Shown: positions 44,851 to 53,856, counted from the stretch's first letter. The stretch is DNA of 64,000 nucleotides from Colwellia sp. (GCA_013215465.1 JABSOW010000014.1:51936-115935), one strand, 5' to 3'. Notes: generated from the letters alone by a model not told the origin. Translations and numbers: made by a program.

Positions 44851-45318
44851 GTGAGCAAAACAAAACCTTTGGATAGAATAGATATAACCATTTTAAAAAC
44901 GCTACAAGGCGATGGTAGAATTTCTAATGTTGAACTGGCTAAAAAAGTTAATTTAAGTGCCAGCCCATGTTTAGACAGAGTTAAGCGTTTAGAAAAAGAA
45001 GGCTATATTAAACATTATGGTGCTCTTCTTGATGCTAAAAAACTTAATTATTCAATGACTGCCTATATTCAAGTAACTTTAGACAGAACAACGTCAGATG
45101 TGTTTAAGTTATTTAAAGTTGAAGTGATAAAAATAAAAGAAATAGTCGAATGTAATTTAGTTGCAGGCGGTTATGATTACCTCCTGAAAATCAGGTTTGC
45201 TAATATAGACAGTTACCGCTTAGTGTTAGAAAAAATAGCTGGGCTACCGGCTATTTCTAAAACTCATACCTATATGGTTACTGAACATATCAAAGAAGAT
45301 AGCGGTGTACCTTTTTGA
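44851..45318 (+). CDS. Lrp/AsnC-family transcriptional regulator
   Basis: 155 residues, GTG start. An N-terminal helix-turn-helix (LDRIDITILKTLQGDGRISN then VELAKKVNLSASPCLDRVKR) precedes the C-terminal RAM ligand-binding domain (ECNLVAGGYDYLLKIRFANI). It is close to Lrp itself in wording, but it sits beside gcdH, so it is more likely a local amino-acid catabolism regulator than the global Lrp (inference). Confidence 0.9.
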   Translation: MSKTKPLDRIDITILKTLQGDGRISNVELAKKVNLSASPCLDRVKRLEKEGYIKHYGALLDAKKLNYSMTAYIQVTLDRTTSDVFKLFKVEVIKIKEIVECNLVAGGYDYLLKIRFANIDSYRLVLEKIAGLPAISKTHTYMVTEHIKEDSGVPF

Positions 45319-45382
45319 TTTCGATAGAATAAGTAATAAATTTAGCAGTGTTTTACTCACTTGTAGATAGGATAGACATATA

Positions 45383-46225
45383 ATGAATTCACGTGAATAT
45401 GCCTTACAAGCCAATGGCTCTTTTGCTTTACCAGATGCTTGTTTTAAAATAAAAGCATTAATGGAAGATGAAAATTCAGTGATTAGTGATTTTGCTGATG
45501 TCATTAGTATTGATCCCTCTATGACTTCTCGCTTGTTACAAATAGCGAATAGTGCCATATATCGTTTTCCCGGTGAAATTAGTACTATTTCTCGAGCGAT
45601 TACTGTTATCGGTACCCAGGCCATTTATAATATGATGCTGGTGGATGTTGCCGCTTCGGCATTTAAGCATTTTGCTAACCAAGCAATCGATCTGAAGCGT
45701 TTTTGGCGAATGAGTATTTATTGTGGCTTAGTGACTAAAAATTTAGCAATAAAAGCGGGTATAAAAGATATTGAACGTCTTTTTGTTGCGGGTTTATTAC
45801 AAAATTTTGGCGAGCTATTAGTGGCTAAAATTAGCCCTGAAATAGCGCAACGCTGTGAACAATATAATCGAGATAATTTACCTTGGAAGTTACAAGAGTT
45901 AGCTTTAGGTTTTACTTATACTGATATATCAGCGGAATTACTAAAAATTTGGCAGCTACCTGAAAAAATTATTATTCCAATTCGTCATTTCAATCAAGCA
46001 CAAAGCAATCAAATAAATAAAGATGTTAAAGTATTAAATTTAGCGTCAAGGTTAGCATTACTTGATAGCCATGGTGATGAATTTGATTATGATGCTGTGA
46101 TTGAGCAATCACTATGTAAAAGTTTAGGATTGAATAAAGACGATATAGAGCAAGTCGCTGAAATTGCAGCAGAGGATGCTGTTGGTATTTTAACGGTGAT
46201 GAATCCGAAATTATTCTCTAAATAA
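45383..46225 (+). CDS. HDOD domain-containing protein
   Basis: 280 residues, nearly all HDOD domain (ALPDACFKIKALMEDENSVI, IDPSMTSRLLQIANSAIYRF, ISRAITVIGTQAIYNMMLV, FVAGLLQNFGELLV). HDOD proteins are non-enzymatic HD-GYP relatives used in signal relay; no other domain is attached here. The catalytic HD-GYP residues are absent, as expected. The partner is unknown. A 162-bp gap follows, with two short palindromes (for example ATGCTAG/CTAGCAT at 46322-46344). Confidence 0.85.
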   Translation: MNSREYALQANGSFALPDACFKIKALMEDENSVISDFADVISIDPSMTSRLLQIANSAIYRFPGEISTISRAITVIGTQAIYNMMLVDVAASAFKHFANQAIDLKRFWRMSIYCGLVTKNLAIKAGIKDIERLFVAGLLQNFGELLVAKISPEIAQRCEQYNRDNLPWKLQELALGFTYTDISAELLKIWQLPEKIIIPIRHFNQAQSNQINKDVKVLNLASRLALLDSHGDEFDYDAVIEQSLCKSLGLNKDDIEQVAEIAAEDAVGILTVMNPKLFSK

Positions 46226-46387
46226 TTTCGGACAGAAAAATACAAAGTGGACAAAATATTATACACTTTGTCGTAATTAATGCGTTGCTGAAATAAGGTA
46301 ATGCTTTACTGAAAGAAGACAATGCTAGTAAAGCTTGCTAGCATCAAACGATCATCGAATTATAATAAATAAAAGTGAAGGACGTTT

Positions 46388-47812
46388 ATGAGCGCATCTA
46401 GAGAGCATTTTAGCTCACGTATTGGTTTTATTCTTGCCGCCGCAGGCTCTGCCGTTGGTATTGGTAACTTAGTAGGTTTTCCGGTTAATGCAGCGAAAAA
46501 CGGTGGTGGTGCATTTTTACTTTTGTATGCCTTATTTGTTTTTTTAATTTGCTTACCCGTAATGATTGCAGAAATGGCGGTAGGAAGAAAAACAGCAAAA
46601 GAACCCGTTGGTGCTTATAAGGCTTTAAGCCAGAAGAGTACTTTATGGGGAGCTGCAGGTTTTTTAGGTGTGCTAACTCCTTTTATGATTGCGGTATTTT
46701 ATATGGTGATAACTGTATGGATTTTTGGTTACATTTTCTTAACCCTCACGGGTAATTTAGATTATTTAGCGAGTAATGGTGGCTTTGATGAATTTATTAA
46801 TAGCCCTTATTTATTTCTGGCTATGGCTGTTGTTGCCGCGATTATAAATTTTATTTTAGTGGCTGGTGTTCAAGATGGTATTGAGAAAGCAGCAAAAATA
46901 TTAATGCCGACATTATTTGTTATGCTTATTATTATGGTTGCTTTTGTACTCACCCTTGATAATGCGATGGCGGGTGTAAAGTTTTTCATAATTCCTGATA
47001 TCAGTAAAATTACGCCAAGTGTTATTAATGGTGCTTTGTCACAAGCCTTCTTTTCCTTGTCTCTTGGCATGGGGATTTTAATCACCTATGGCTCATATAT
47101 TAATAATCAAACCAATATTCCTAATTCGGCAAAATTAGTCGCTCTTACCGATACTGCAGTGGCCTTTATTGCCGGTTTAATGATTTTACCAGCCGTTTTC
47201 TCTTTCAATCCTGATATTAATCCAAATGAATTAAGCGATAGTTCGGTATCATTAATTTTCACTTTTTTACCTAAAATATTTTTAGCGCTACAAGCCTCTA
47301 TAGGTTACATTGGGGCGAGCGCAGTAGCGGCTTTTTTCTTTATTTTGATATTTTTCGCGGCGATCACTTCATTAGTTTCTATTCTTGAAGTACCCGTTTC
47401 TTATTTAGTTACTGAGAAAAAACATAGCCGTAAAAAAGCGTTATCAATTTTGTTAATGACCGCCGGTATTTTAACTGTGTTTGCGACAGTATCGTTTGGT
47501 ATGGTTACTTTCTTTACCGAATTCACTTCGTATGCAGGTGGCACAAAATCATTTTTTGATGTGGTGTACGATGTTTTTTACGATACTATTTTACCTCTTA
47601 ATGGCTTTTTACTTTGTGTATTTGTTAGTTACCGTTGGAAGAAAAAGAACTTGTCTGAGCAATTAAGTATTGGTAACGATGGCTATATTGGCTCTTGGGT
47701 TGAGAAATACATTAACTTCTCGTTAGGGACTTTTATTCCTGCTATTGTATTTGTTATTTTTATTAATACGGTTTTGCAGAAGTTCTTTGCGATTAGTTTG
47801 TTTGGTTTTTAA
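46388..47812 (+). CDS. sodium-dependent transporter, NSS (SNF) family
   Basis: 474 residues with about 11-12 membrane helices. The NSS signature in helix 1 is clear (FILAAAGSAVGIGNLVGFPV), followed by NGGGAFLLLYALFVFLICLP and SLSLGMGILITYGSYI in helix 6. The family couples Na+ to uptake of amino acids or related compounds; the substrate is unknown. GAAGGA ribosome site. Followed by a strong terminator. Confidence 0.92.
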   Translation: MSASREHFSSRIGFILAAAGSAVGIGNLVGFPVNAAKNGGGAFLLLYALFVFLICLPVMIAEMAVGRKTAKEPVGAYKALSQKSTLWGAAGFLGVLTPFMIAVFYMVITVWIFGYIFLTLTGNLDYLASNGGFDEFINSPYLFLAMAVVAAIINFILVAGVQDGIEKAAKILMPTLFVMLIIMVAFVLTLDNAMAGVKFFIIPDISKITPSVINGALSQAFFSLSLGMGILITYGSYINNQTNIPNSAKLVALTDTAVAFIAGLMILPAVFSFNPDINPNELSDSSVSLIFTFLPKIFLALQASIGYIGASAVAAFFFILIFFAAITSLVSILEVPVSYLVTEKKHSRKKALSILLMTAGILTVFATVSFGMVTFFTEFTSYAGGTKSFFDVVYDVFYDTILPLNGFLLCVFVSYRWKKKNLSEQLSIGNDGYIGSWVEKYINFSLGTFIPAIVFVIFINTVLQKFFAISLFGF

Positions 47813-47849
47813 TATCGATAAAATAACGCATAAATTATTTTGAGTAAGC

Positions 47850-47885
47850 AAGCCGGTCAATGTTATTATTGACCGGCTTTCTTTT
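47850..47885 (+). terminator. rho-independent terminator of the NSS transporter gene
   Basis: AAGCCGGTCAA and TTGACCGGCTT make a perfect 11-bp stem with an 8-base loop, then TCTTTT. It overlaps an upstream in-frame ATG (47860) of the next gene, arguing against that start. Confidence 0.9.
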
Positions 47886-47907
47886 ACCCATTACTGATAC
47901 CTCTCTT

Positions 47908-48813
47908 ATGATTAAACACATCACCGCGACTAATTTTACCGATTGCCAACGTCTATTTCATGGACGAGGGCATGCCTACAAAAACTTATCTCATGTCAAT
48001 GTTGACTGGTTATCCCCAGTTATTTTAATTACCCTTTATCAAGCGGTAGATGAAGCTTGGTTATTAGCACAAGCACACGCATTGCAATCTTTAATTAGTG
48101 AATGTCGTAGTGTGCAAGTGCAGCGTCGATATGAAAAATTTTCCCCCACACAAGTTTTACTCGGTGAGGTTATTGATAAGACGGTAGTGACTGAAAATGA
48201 TTTGTCGTATCATATTGAACTTGGCAAAGCACAAAACAGTGGTTTATTTTTAGATATGAGTAATGGTCGAAGCTGGGTAAAAGAACATGCTGAAAGTAAG
48301 AATGTACTTAACTTATTTGCTTATACTTGTGCCTTTTCTGTTGCTGCTACCGCCGGTGGCGCAAGTAAAGTCGTTAACATCGACTTAAGTAAAGCTTCTT
48401 TAAGCAAAGGGCGAGAAAACCATCAATTAAATCAGCTAGCAAAAAAAGACGGCAAAAAGATTATTTTTGAAGGGGTAGATATTTTTAAATCGAATAGCCG
48501 CATTAAAAAATACGGGAAATATGATTTACTGATTTGCGATCCACCCTCTTTTCAAAAGGGTAGTGTTAATATTGCCCGTGATTACGCGAAAATTATCCGT
48601 CGAATTCCTCAGTGGATGAATACGGGGGCTAAGTTAATGTTATGTTTAAATTCACCGGATCTTGATGAACAATTTTTAAGAGCAGAAGTAGCGCGTGAAT
48701 GCCCAGATTGTATTTTTGAACAACGGTTGGCGAACCCAGAAGTGTTTAAAGAAGCTCATCAAGGTAAAGGCTTAAAAGTATTAATTTTTACTTATCTACC
48801 AAAAAGTAGTTAA
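47908..48813 (+). CDS. class I SAM-dependent RNA methyltransferase, RlmK/RlmI-like
   Basis: 301 residues from ATG 47908; the earlier ATG 47860 lies in the transporter's terminator. Features: GLFLDMSNGRSWVKEHAESK, the SAM loop VLNLFAYTCAFSVAATAGGA, VVNIDLSKASL, and catalytic CDPPSFQKGS near 210. The pattern is that of 23S rRNA m7G/m5C methyltransferases of COG1092 and of the RlmK half of RlmKL, but as a stand-alone protein without a THUMP or PUA domain. The target nucleotide is unknown. Convergent with the ligase gene, 1 bp between stops. Confidence 0.85.
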   Translation: MIKHITATNFTDCQRLFHGRGHAYKNLSHVNVDWLSPVILITLYQAVDEAWLLAQAHALQSLISECRSVQVQRRYEKFSPTQVLLGEVIDKTVVTENDLSYHIELGKAQNSGLFLDMSNGRSWVKEHAESKNVLNLFAYTCAFSVAATAGGASKVVNIDLSKASLSKGRENHQLNQLAKKDGKKIIFEGVDIFKSNSRIKKYGKYDLLICDPPSFQKGSVNIARDYAKIIRRIPQWMNTGAKLMLCLNSPDLDEQFLRAEVARECPDCIFEQRLANPEVFKEAHQGKGLKVLIFTYLPKSS

Positions 48814-48814
48814 T

Positions 48815-49666
48815 TTATTTAGCTCTTTGCTCTCTAATTCTAAAGAAACGAGCAAACCTTGGTATACCGGCGTTAGTTTTACCATTGTGCTTAAAGGTGA
48901 TTAAACTGCCAATGGCTGGTGGTTGATGCCTTTCTTTATCGCTAAAGCCTGAGCCTATTTTGAAGACAATACCCTCGATTGTTTTTACTTGCAGAGCACC
49001 GAGCACGCCTTTATATTTACCTTTGCCTTCGATGTACGCTATCACTACTGCCTCAGCGTCTTGGTGTTTTTTTAGCTTCATTATATTAGTACTTCTACCA
49101 ACATGATAATAAGCATTGCCACGGTGTAACATTAGCCCTTCGCCGTTATTTTTGATGATGTTGTTAAGGGTTTGATCTAGTTGCTCAATTGTGGTGAGTT
49201 TAAATTGTTTGATCATTGATAAGTATGGTGAGTTTACTTTTTTAGTTAATTGCGCCATGGCTGCTATTCGCTCGGTAAAGGTACCGTTATGCTCGGGCAG
49301 ATCAAATATCATAAAGCGTACCAATTGCCAGCAAATTTCGTTAACACGCTTTTTTCTGACACAAGAAAGTGTTTGTTGAAAATGATCTCTTTTAATCCAT
49401 AATTCGCCATCCATTATTGTCTCGGGCCAACTTTTGGTGAGCCACTTGGGGCTATGTATAAGGTTACCTTGGCGGGTTAATAATTGTGTGCCATTCCAGT
49501 AGCCACGCATACCATCAAGTTTTTCAGAGAGCCAATATTGGCTGATATCAGTAACGGCTTTATAGGTTGTTGCTTGTTGAATAGCGGGCTTTGATGGCGG
49601 CGCACTCTGCGCGTTTAATGAAAAAAGACTAAGTAAAACAGTAATGAATAATTTCATTAGTAACAT
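48815..49666 (-). CDS. periplasmic ATP-dependent DNA ligase (LigE type)
   Basis: 283 residues with a signal peptide (FITVLLSLFSLNAQSA). The nucleotidyltransferase motif I is SEKLDGMRGYW with adenylated Lys at 49. Motifs III-V are visible as FMIFDLP, GEGLMLHR and NIMKLKKHQDAEAVVI. A compact OB domain ends the protein; there is no N-terminal DNA-binding domain. Minimal ligases of this class with export signals occur in gammaproteobacteria and Neisseria and are linked to extracellular DNA or competence. An alternative start is Met 4 (49657). Confidence 0.9.
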   Translation of the reverse strand: MLLMKLFITVLLSLFSLNAQSAPPSKPAIQQATTYKAVTDISQYWLSEKLDGMRGYWNGTQLLTRQGNLIHSPKWLTKSWPETIMDGELWIKRDHFQQTLSCVRKKRVNEICWQLVRFMIFDLPEHNGTFTERIAAMAQLTKKVNSPYLSMIKQFKLTTIEQLDQTLNNIIKNNGEGLMLHRGNAYYHVGRSTNIMKLKKHQDAEAVVIAYIEGKGKYKGVLGALQVKTIEGIVFKIGSGFSDKERHQPPAIGSLITFKHNGKTNAGIPRFARFFRIREQRAK

Positions 49667-49760
49667 CCATGTTCAGGTAATTAATTTAATCATAGTCTAC
49701 TTTTTAGTCTAGTATTATTACTTATAAAAATTTATAGAAAATAATTCAAGGATTGAATGA

Positions 49761-50261
49761 ATGCATTTTATTAACATAATAATTTTTATTAGCGTGTTGT
49801 TTTTGTTTACTCCTACCAGTGAGGCCAAAAAACGCTGTAAACCGTTATTAGAAAAGTTGCATAATATTCAAGCAATGCAGCGTAATGGTTATTCATCGCA
49901 ACGTGGCATTAATTTACGAGCCAAAGAAGATAAAGCGCGTGATAAATGGTGGCAATGTGAGCAAGGACGAGCTGGAAAAAGTAAAAGTAAAACCAAGAAT
50001 AAAGGGAGTAAAAAGAAAAGTAGCCAGTCTAGTGGTGTTTATAAACAAAATAGGCAGATAAAAATATCAGCAGGTACACCGTTTAAGACCAGTAATGCCA
50101 TTGTGTTCAAATCAAAATATCAAGGAGGTAAAAAGCAGGCATGGCTTAAGTTTTACCAGCAGCCTGCTCAGTGTAATCGTCCTAAAAGCTTAGCGGTGTT
50201 TGTCTATTGTAGTGAAGACAAACAAGCACAGCGGCTTAATTTTGAGCAGGAATATAAATAA
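49761..50261 (+). CDS. small secreted basic hypothetical protein
   Basis: 166 residues: signal peptide (MHFINIIIFISVLFLFTPTS, cleavage near SEA), a helical segment with two cysteines (KRCKPLLEKLHNIQAMQRNG, WWQCEQG), a Lys/Ser-rich linker (about 72-96), and a C-terminal part with PAQCNRPKSLAVFVYCSED. Strongly basic overall. I recognise it only as a type of exported protein found in Colwellia-like genomes; function unknown. Divergent from the periplasmic ligase. Confidence 0.65.
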   Translation: MHFINIIIFISVLFLFTPTSEAKKRCKPLLEKLHNIQAMQRNGYSSQRGINLRAKEDKARDKWWQCEQGRAGKSKSKTKNKGSKKKSSQSSGVYKQNRQIKISAGTPFKTSNAIVFKSKYQGGKKQAWLKFYQQPAQCNRPKSLAVFVYCSEDKQAQRLNFEQEYK

Positions 50262-50331
50262 CAGGAGTTCACCTTAAATAAGCTTTTAAGTTAACGGCAG
50301 TTGAGTCTCAGGTTGTGAATCACCTAGCTGC

Positions 50332-51057
50332 TTATTTACTGCTATATGCGACTTTTGAGTTTTTATATTGTGTCACCATAGTATCTACATTATCTTGGCA
50401 ATATTCACGTAAGCCGCTTAACAGCATATGTTTTTTACCATGACCAACTATTTCGCCATCGCTAACTAAATCAAACTCAAGCCAAGCATTACCACGTTTT
50501 CCTTCGATAGTTAAACTTGTTTTTGCTAACTGTAATGACAGGGTAGTAATGTCTAAACGCTTTAAGCTTATTTTCATGCATTGATACATGACCATAGGAC
50601 GGCTAGGGTTAATCATGACATTATTTTCTGTCATTAATTTAACTAAAATATCAGGGAAAGTATGCCCAGAAAAGTCAACATAAGCTTTCGTTAAGGCATT
50701 TATTAATGATGGACAGTGAGTCTTTTCACCACTTGCTTCAATGGTTAAATAAGTTTTGTTTTTGTTGTCTACAATATCAAAATCATTAATGATTTCATTA
50801 GGGAAAGTTAATGTTATGCCATCATTCACCATGCCTGAAAAGTTAAAACTCATTTCTTTATGTAGGCCTGATTTAGCGATGATTACCGAAAACAGTAGAT
50901 CGCCCGGTACACAAAATCGCTTGGCTTCAATATTGTGCAAAGGATTAAAGTCATCAGCGACTTGTTTAGCAAAATCACTCGCTTGCTGACGAGTAAAGCT
51001 GATTTGATCATTATTAATAGGGCAGTATTGTTCAATAAACATTTTTTCTTGTGACAT
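50332..51057 (-). CDS. DUF3581 family protein
   Basis: 241 residues, no signal peptide. ISFTRQQASDFAKQVADDFN with PLHN and the later FVPGDLL-like segment (KRFCVPGDLLFSVIIAKSGL) resemble MaoC/hot-dog dehydratase wording. The family is restricted mostly to marine gammaproteobacteria and is uncharacterised. Isolated gene. Confidence 0.75.
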   Translation of the reverse strand: MSQEKMFIEQYCPINNDQISFTRQQASDFAKQVADDFNPLHNIEAKRFCVPGDLLFSVIIAKSGLHKEMSFNFSGMVNDGITLTFPNEIINDFDIVDNKNKTYLTIEASGEKTHCPSLINALTKAYVDFSGHTFPDILVKLMTENNVMINPSRPMVMYQCMKISLKRLDITTLSLQLAKTSLTIEGKRGNAWLEFDLVSDGEIVGHGKKHMLLSGLREYCQDNVDTMVTQYKNSKVAYSSK

Positions 51058-51196
51058 ATTTACGACTTCACTTTTAGATAAAATTTAGTACTGGTTTAAT
51101 ACTCACTTAGTACTAAATCAACAAACAGGACATTCTAACAGTACTTAGCTGATAAATCGAAAAAAACGACAGTAAAAGTAACTCAGCAGACCTCTA

Positions 51197-51244
51197 ATAC
51201 CAATTGAAGTAATGAATTGACTAATTTATTACTTCAATTGGTAT
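51197..51244. repeat. perfect 17-bp inverted repeat (ATACCAATTGAAGTAAT type)
   Basis: ATACCAATTGAAGTAAT (51197-51213) is repeated inverted at 51228-51244 around a 14-base loop. The TGA stop of the GIY-YIG gene (51234-51236, minus) lies in the right arm, so the arm encodes the last residues of that protein. It could serve as a terminator or be a small mobile repeat. Confidence 0.85.
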
Positions 51245-51524
51245 GGTTAATGACAGTGCAAGCAGGATGAGCTAAGACTAATTTTTCTTTTTGTTTTTTA
51301 GTTAGTGTTCGTAATTGATATTCTCGCTTACTCGCGGTGCTTCTATCTACCGCTGTTTCACTATAAACCAGTTTTACTGGTCGTCTTGCTCGCGTATACT
51401 TTGCTCCTAGCTTGGTATTATTGTGCTGGTGCAGGCGTCGTTCGATGTCGGTGGTGATACCGGTATACAAGCTATTATCGTTACATCGAAGAAAATAAAC
51501 ATGCCAAGTGTTGATTTGAGTCAT
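51234..51524 (-). CDS. GIY-YIG nuclease family protein (UPF0213/YhbQ-like)
   Basis: 96 residues. Signature WHVYFLRCNDNSLYTGITTD with IERRLHQHNN, catalytic Arg and Glu (KREYQLRTLTKKQKEKLV). Single-domain GIY-YIG proteins of this type are small nucleases of uncertain role, possibly DNA repair. The C-terminal NHTN and stop come from a repeat arm, so the ancestral end may have been different. Head-to-head with arfB, 41 bp between starts. Confidence 0.88.
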   Translation of the reverse strand: MTQINTWHVYFLRCNDNSLYTGITTDIERRLHQHNNTKLGAKYTRARRPVKLVYSETAVDRSTASKREYQLRTLTKKQKEKLVLAHPACTVINHTN

Positions 51525-51565
51525 AAGTAGAAAGTGTTAGTTATTTTAAATAATGGTAAATAAAA

Positions 51566-51979
51566 GTGTTAGAGATATCAAATACTGTTAATTTAGCAGA
51601 TTGGGAAATTGAACTTACTGGAATAAGAGCCACTGGCAACGGAGGCCAACGAGTAAATAAGGTAGAAACCGCGATACACTTACGTTTCGATATTAAGCGA
51701 TCAACCTTACCGGCCATATACAAAGAGAGATTATTAAGGCTATCAGATAGTCGCATATCAAGTAATGGCACTATTATTATCAAAGCTCAATCATTTAGAA
51801 CTCAATCAATGAACAAAGACGATGCGCTAAAACGATTGAAAGAGTTAATTATATCGGCAATGATTGTTCAAAAAACTAGGCGCCCAACTAAGCCGACCAA
51901 AGGCTCGAACCTAAGGCGGTTAGATTCAAAAAAGAAAGCCAGTTCTAATAAAAAATTACGTAGAAAAGTAGAGCATTAG
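51566..51979 (+). CDS. arfB: alternative ribosome-rescue factor ArfB (YaeJ)
   Basis: Peptidyl-tRNA hydrolase that frees ribosomes stalled without a stop codon. GTG start gives MLEISNTVNLADWEIELTGI. The catalytic GGQ is present in GNGGQRVNKVETAIHLRFDI. A class I release-factor domain 3 core is followed by the basic mRNA-channel tail (VQKTRRPTKPTKGSNLRRLD, SKKKASSNKKLRRKVEH). 137 residues, as in E. coli. GTG rather than ATG start, with no strong ribosome site, implies low expression. Confidence 0.92.
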   Translation: MLEISNTVNLADWEIELTGIRATGNGGQRVNKVETAIHLRFDIKRSTLPAIYKERLLRLSDSRISSNGTIIIKAQSFRTQSMNKDDALKRLKELIISAMIVQKTRRPTKPTKGSNLRRLDSKKKASSNKKLRRKVEH

Positions 51980-52080
51980 TCAGTGTGTCAATGTCCTTAC
52001 ACAAGTAGAACAATTAAAAACTTGTTAATTAAAAACGAAAAGTCCAATTTTAATATTGAAGTAAAATATAGAGAGCAAAC

Positions 52081-52935
52081 ATGCCAATAAGTGAGATAGG
52101 CGCGGTAGAAAAATTAACGGCGCAACTTGATAGTAATAACTTAGTACAATACCAGTTACCTTTAGCAGCGATAAATTCGGACACAACTGAGCAACAAAGT
52201 ATTGCCTTGAATCCGATAATAGGCAAAACCTTAACGTTAAATTTTCATGGTAAAATTGCCTGTAAACATTGTGGTAAAACAACTAAAAAAAGTTACTCTC
52301 AGGGTTTTTGTTATCCTTGTATGATTAAACTAGCACAATGTGACATGTGTATTATGAAGCCAGAAACGTGTCATCATCATCTAGGAACTTGCCGAGAGCC
52401 ACAATGGGGTGAACAGCATTGTATGGTGGATCACTATGTTTATTTATCAAATACCTCAGCGTTAAAAGTAGGGATCACTCGCCATACTCAACTACCAACG
52501 CGATGGATTGATCAAGGCGCAACACAAGCACTACCTATTTTTAAAGTGAGCACTCGCTTACAGTCAGGATTAGTTGAGACAGCGCTAGCTGAATATATTG
52601 GAGATAAAACTAATTGGCGGACAATGCTTAAAGGAAGTAATGAAGCGATTGATTTACAAGCTGAAGCTGAAATACTGATCCCTAAAATACAGAGGCGTTT
52701 AGACGAGATCTCATTAAGGTTTGGTGATGATGCCGTGCAATTTCTTGACGAAGATATTGTTGATATAAATTATCCTGTTAGCCAATATTTAACTAAAATC
52801 AGTTCGTTTAACTTTGATAAAACAGCCAGCGTATCAGGCGTTCTGTTAGGAATAAAGGGCCAATATCTTATTTTTGATAAAGGGGTTATTAATATGCGTA
52901 AGTTTTCTTCCTATCAAATTAGCGTGGAATATTAA
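52081..52935 (+). CDS. DUF2797 family protein with zinc-ribbon-like cysteines
   Basis: 284 residues. CKHCGKTTKKSYSQGFCYPC near 60-79 looks like a treble-clef or zinc ribbon, with more cysteines in CDMCIMKPETCHHHLGTC. Then follows a GIY-YIG-like core (VYLSNTSALKVGITRHTQLP TRW pattern) and a C-terminal helical/beta region. The family is uncharacterised; the nucleic-acid-binding look is inference. It follows arfB by 101 bp on the same strand. Confidence 0.8.
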   Translation: MPISEIGAVEKLTAQLDSNNLVQYQLPLAAINSDTTEQQSIALNPIIGKTLTLNFHGKIACKHCGKTTKKSYSQGFCYPCMIKLAQCDMCIMKPETCHHHLGTCREPQWGEQHCMVDHYVYLSNTSALKVGITRHTQLPTRWIDQGATQALPIFKVSTRLQSGLVETALAEYIGDKTNWRTMLKGSNEAIDLQAEAEILIPKIQRRLDEISLRFGDDAVQFLDEDIVDINYPVSQYLTKISSFNFDKTASVSGVLLGIKGQYLIFDKGVINMRKFSSYQISVEY

Positions 52936-53027
52936 TTTTGTCAGTATTCGGTTTTGGTTAAAATGTGCTAGATTTAGAATAGTGACATATTTGTTCTTGC
53001 AGACTCTTTTAGTCGTATTAAAGAATT

Positions 53028-53257
53028 GATGATGAATCTTCAACGATTGAGGATATCAGTGAGGTAATTTTAGTTGCCTCTGGCTTGCCGGTACTATTTT
53101 GCCACGCAAGCATTTACAAACACTTCAGCAGTTGGCTAATGATAAGCAGTTAATGTTGTTAGGAATGGATAGTGAAGTATTGGTTAAGTATTTTGTCGGT
53201 ATTGAATTCAAGAGCCGCAATGATTTTTTAATCTGTATTTTTGTAAAGATAAAATAA
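53028..53257 (+). pseudogene. degraded reading frame, family not recognised
   Basis: One frame reads DDESSTIEDISEVILVASGL (from 53028) and, after an apparent shift near 53090, another reads AGTILPRKHLQTLQQLANDK then LMLLGMDSEVLVKYFVG to TAA 53255-53257. The joined text looks protein-like, so this may be the tail of a frameshifted gene. I cannot name it. The rest of 52936-53027 is featureless. Confidence 0.35.
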
Positions 53258-53292
53258 AAAAAGCGAGTACCTTAAGGTTACTCGCTTTTTTT
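53256..53292. terminator. bidirectional rho-independent terminator
   Basis: AAAAAAAGCGAGTA pairs with TACTCGCTTTTTTT around CCTTAAGGT. T runs on both strands allow it to terminate the cold-shock gene (minus) and anything from the left. Confidence 0.9.
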
Positions 53293-53312
53293 GTGCTTTT
53301 AATTAATGAAAA

Positions 53313-53519
53313 TTAAAGAGCAACAATGTTCTCAGCTTGAGGGCCTTTTTGACCTTCAGTTACTGTGAATTCAACTTTTTGACCTTCAGCTAAAGTTTTG
53401 AAACCGTCGCCAACAATCGCGTTGAAGTGAGCAAAAACGTCAGGGCCATTTTCTTGCTCGATGAAACCGAAACCTTTAGCTTCGTTAAACCATTTTACTG
53501 TACCAGTAGTAGTAGACAT
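53313..53519 (-). CDS. CspA-family cold-shock protein
   Basis: 68 residues: a single cold-shock OB fold with RNP1 KGFGFIEQ and RNP2 VFAHFNAI. Opening [20 protein letters not shown] and end [11 protein letters not shown] are typical of CspA/C/E. It acts as an RNA chaperone. AGGAT ribosome site. The leader carries a stem-loop (53560-53590); inducibility by cold cannot be decided from sequence alone. Confidence 0.95.
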   Translation of the reverse strand: MSTTTGTVKWFNEAKGFGFIEQENGPDVFAHFNAIVGDGFKTLAEGQKVEFTVTEGQKGPQAENIVAL

Positions 53520-53559
53520 AAGAATATCCTAATTTATTTATGAGTAATTGAGCTTCTGT

Positions 53560-53590
53560 CATTTGTTTCTAACGTGGTTAAAGACAAATG
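53560..53590 (-). promoter_or_regulatory. leader stem-loop of the cold-shock gene
   Basis: CATTTGT and ACAAATG arms with an inner CTAA/TTA(G) pairing lie about 40-70 nt upstream of the start codon, within a roughly 280-bp gene-free stretch (53520-53800). Candidate structured 5' leader; no cold-box sequence was recognised. Confidence 0.4.
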
Positions 53591-53800
53591 ATACAAGCGG
53601 GTTTGCTAAAAAGTGTTGCTATTACTTATAAAACAGGACGGGTTAATTATTACGGGTCAAAAACCTATTACGGGTAAAACAAGCAAAATATAACATCGAA
53701 ATGGTGTACAAAAATATAAAACTAACTTCAAGCGCCTTAGATTATAAAGCCGTAGAGATTGTTGTCAATAGAAGTTGCTCATTTTGAGGGTGTAAAGACA

Positions 53801-53836
53801 AAAAAAAACGATTCAGCAGTGACTACAGAATCGTTT
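53801..53836 (-). terminator. rho-independent terminator of the second chemoreceptor gene
   Basis: On the minus strand AAAACGATTC pairs with GAATCGTTTT around a 13-base loop and is followed by a long T run. Confidence 0.88.
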
Positions 53837-53856
53837 TAAGGTGATTTAGGTGAGCT

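Noticed and set aside
47860..47907. ATG 47860 as start of the RlmK-like methyltransferase
   Set aside because: It lies within the transporter's terminator hairpin, and homology begins at MIKHITATNF from 47908.
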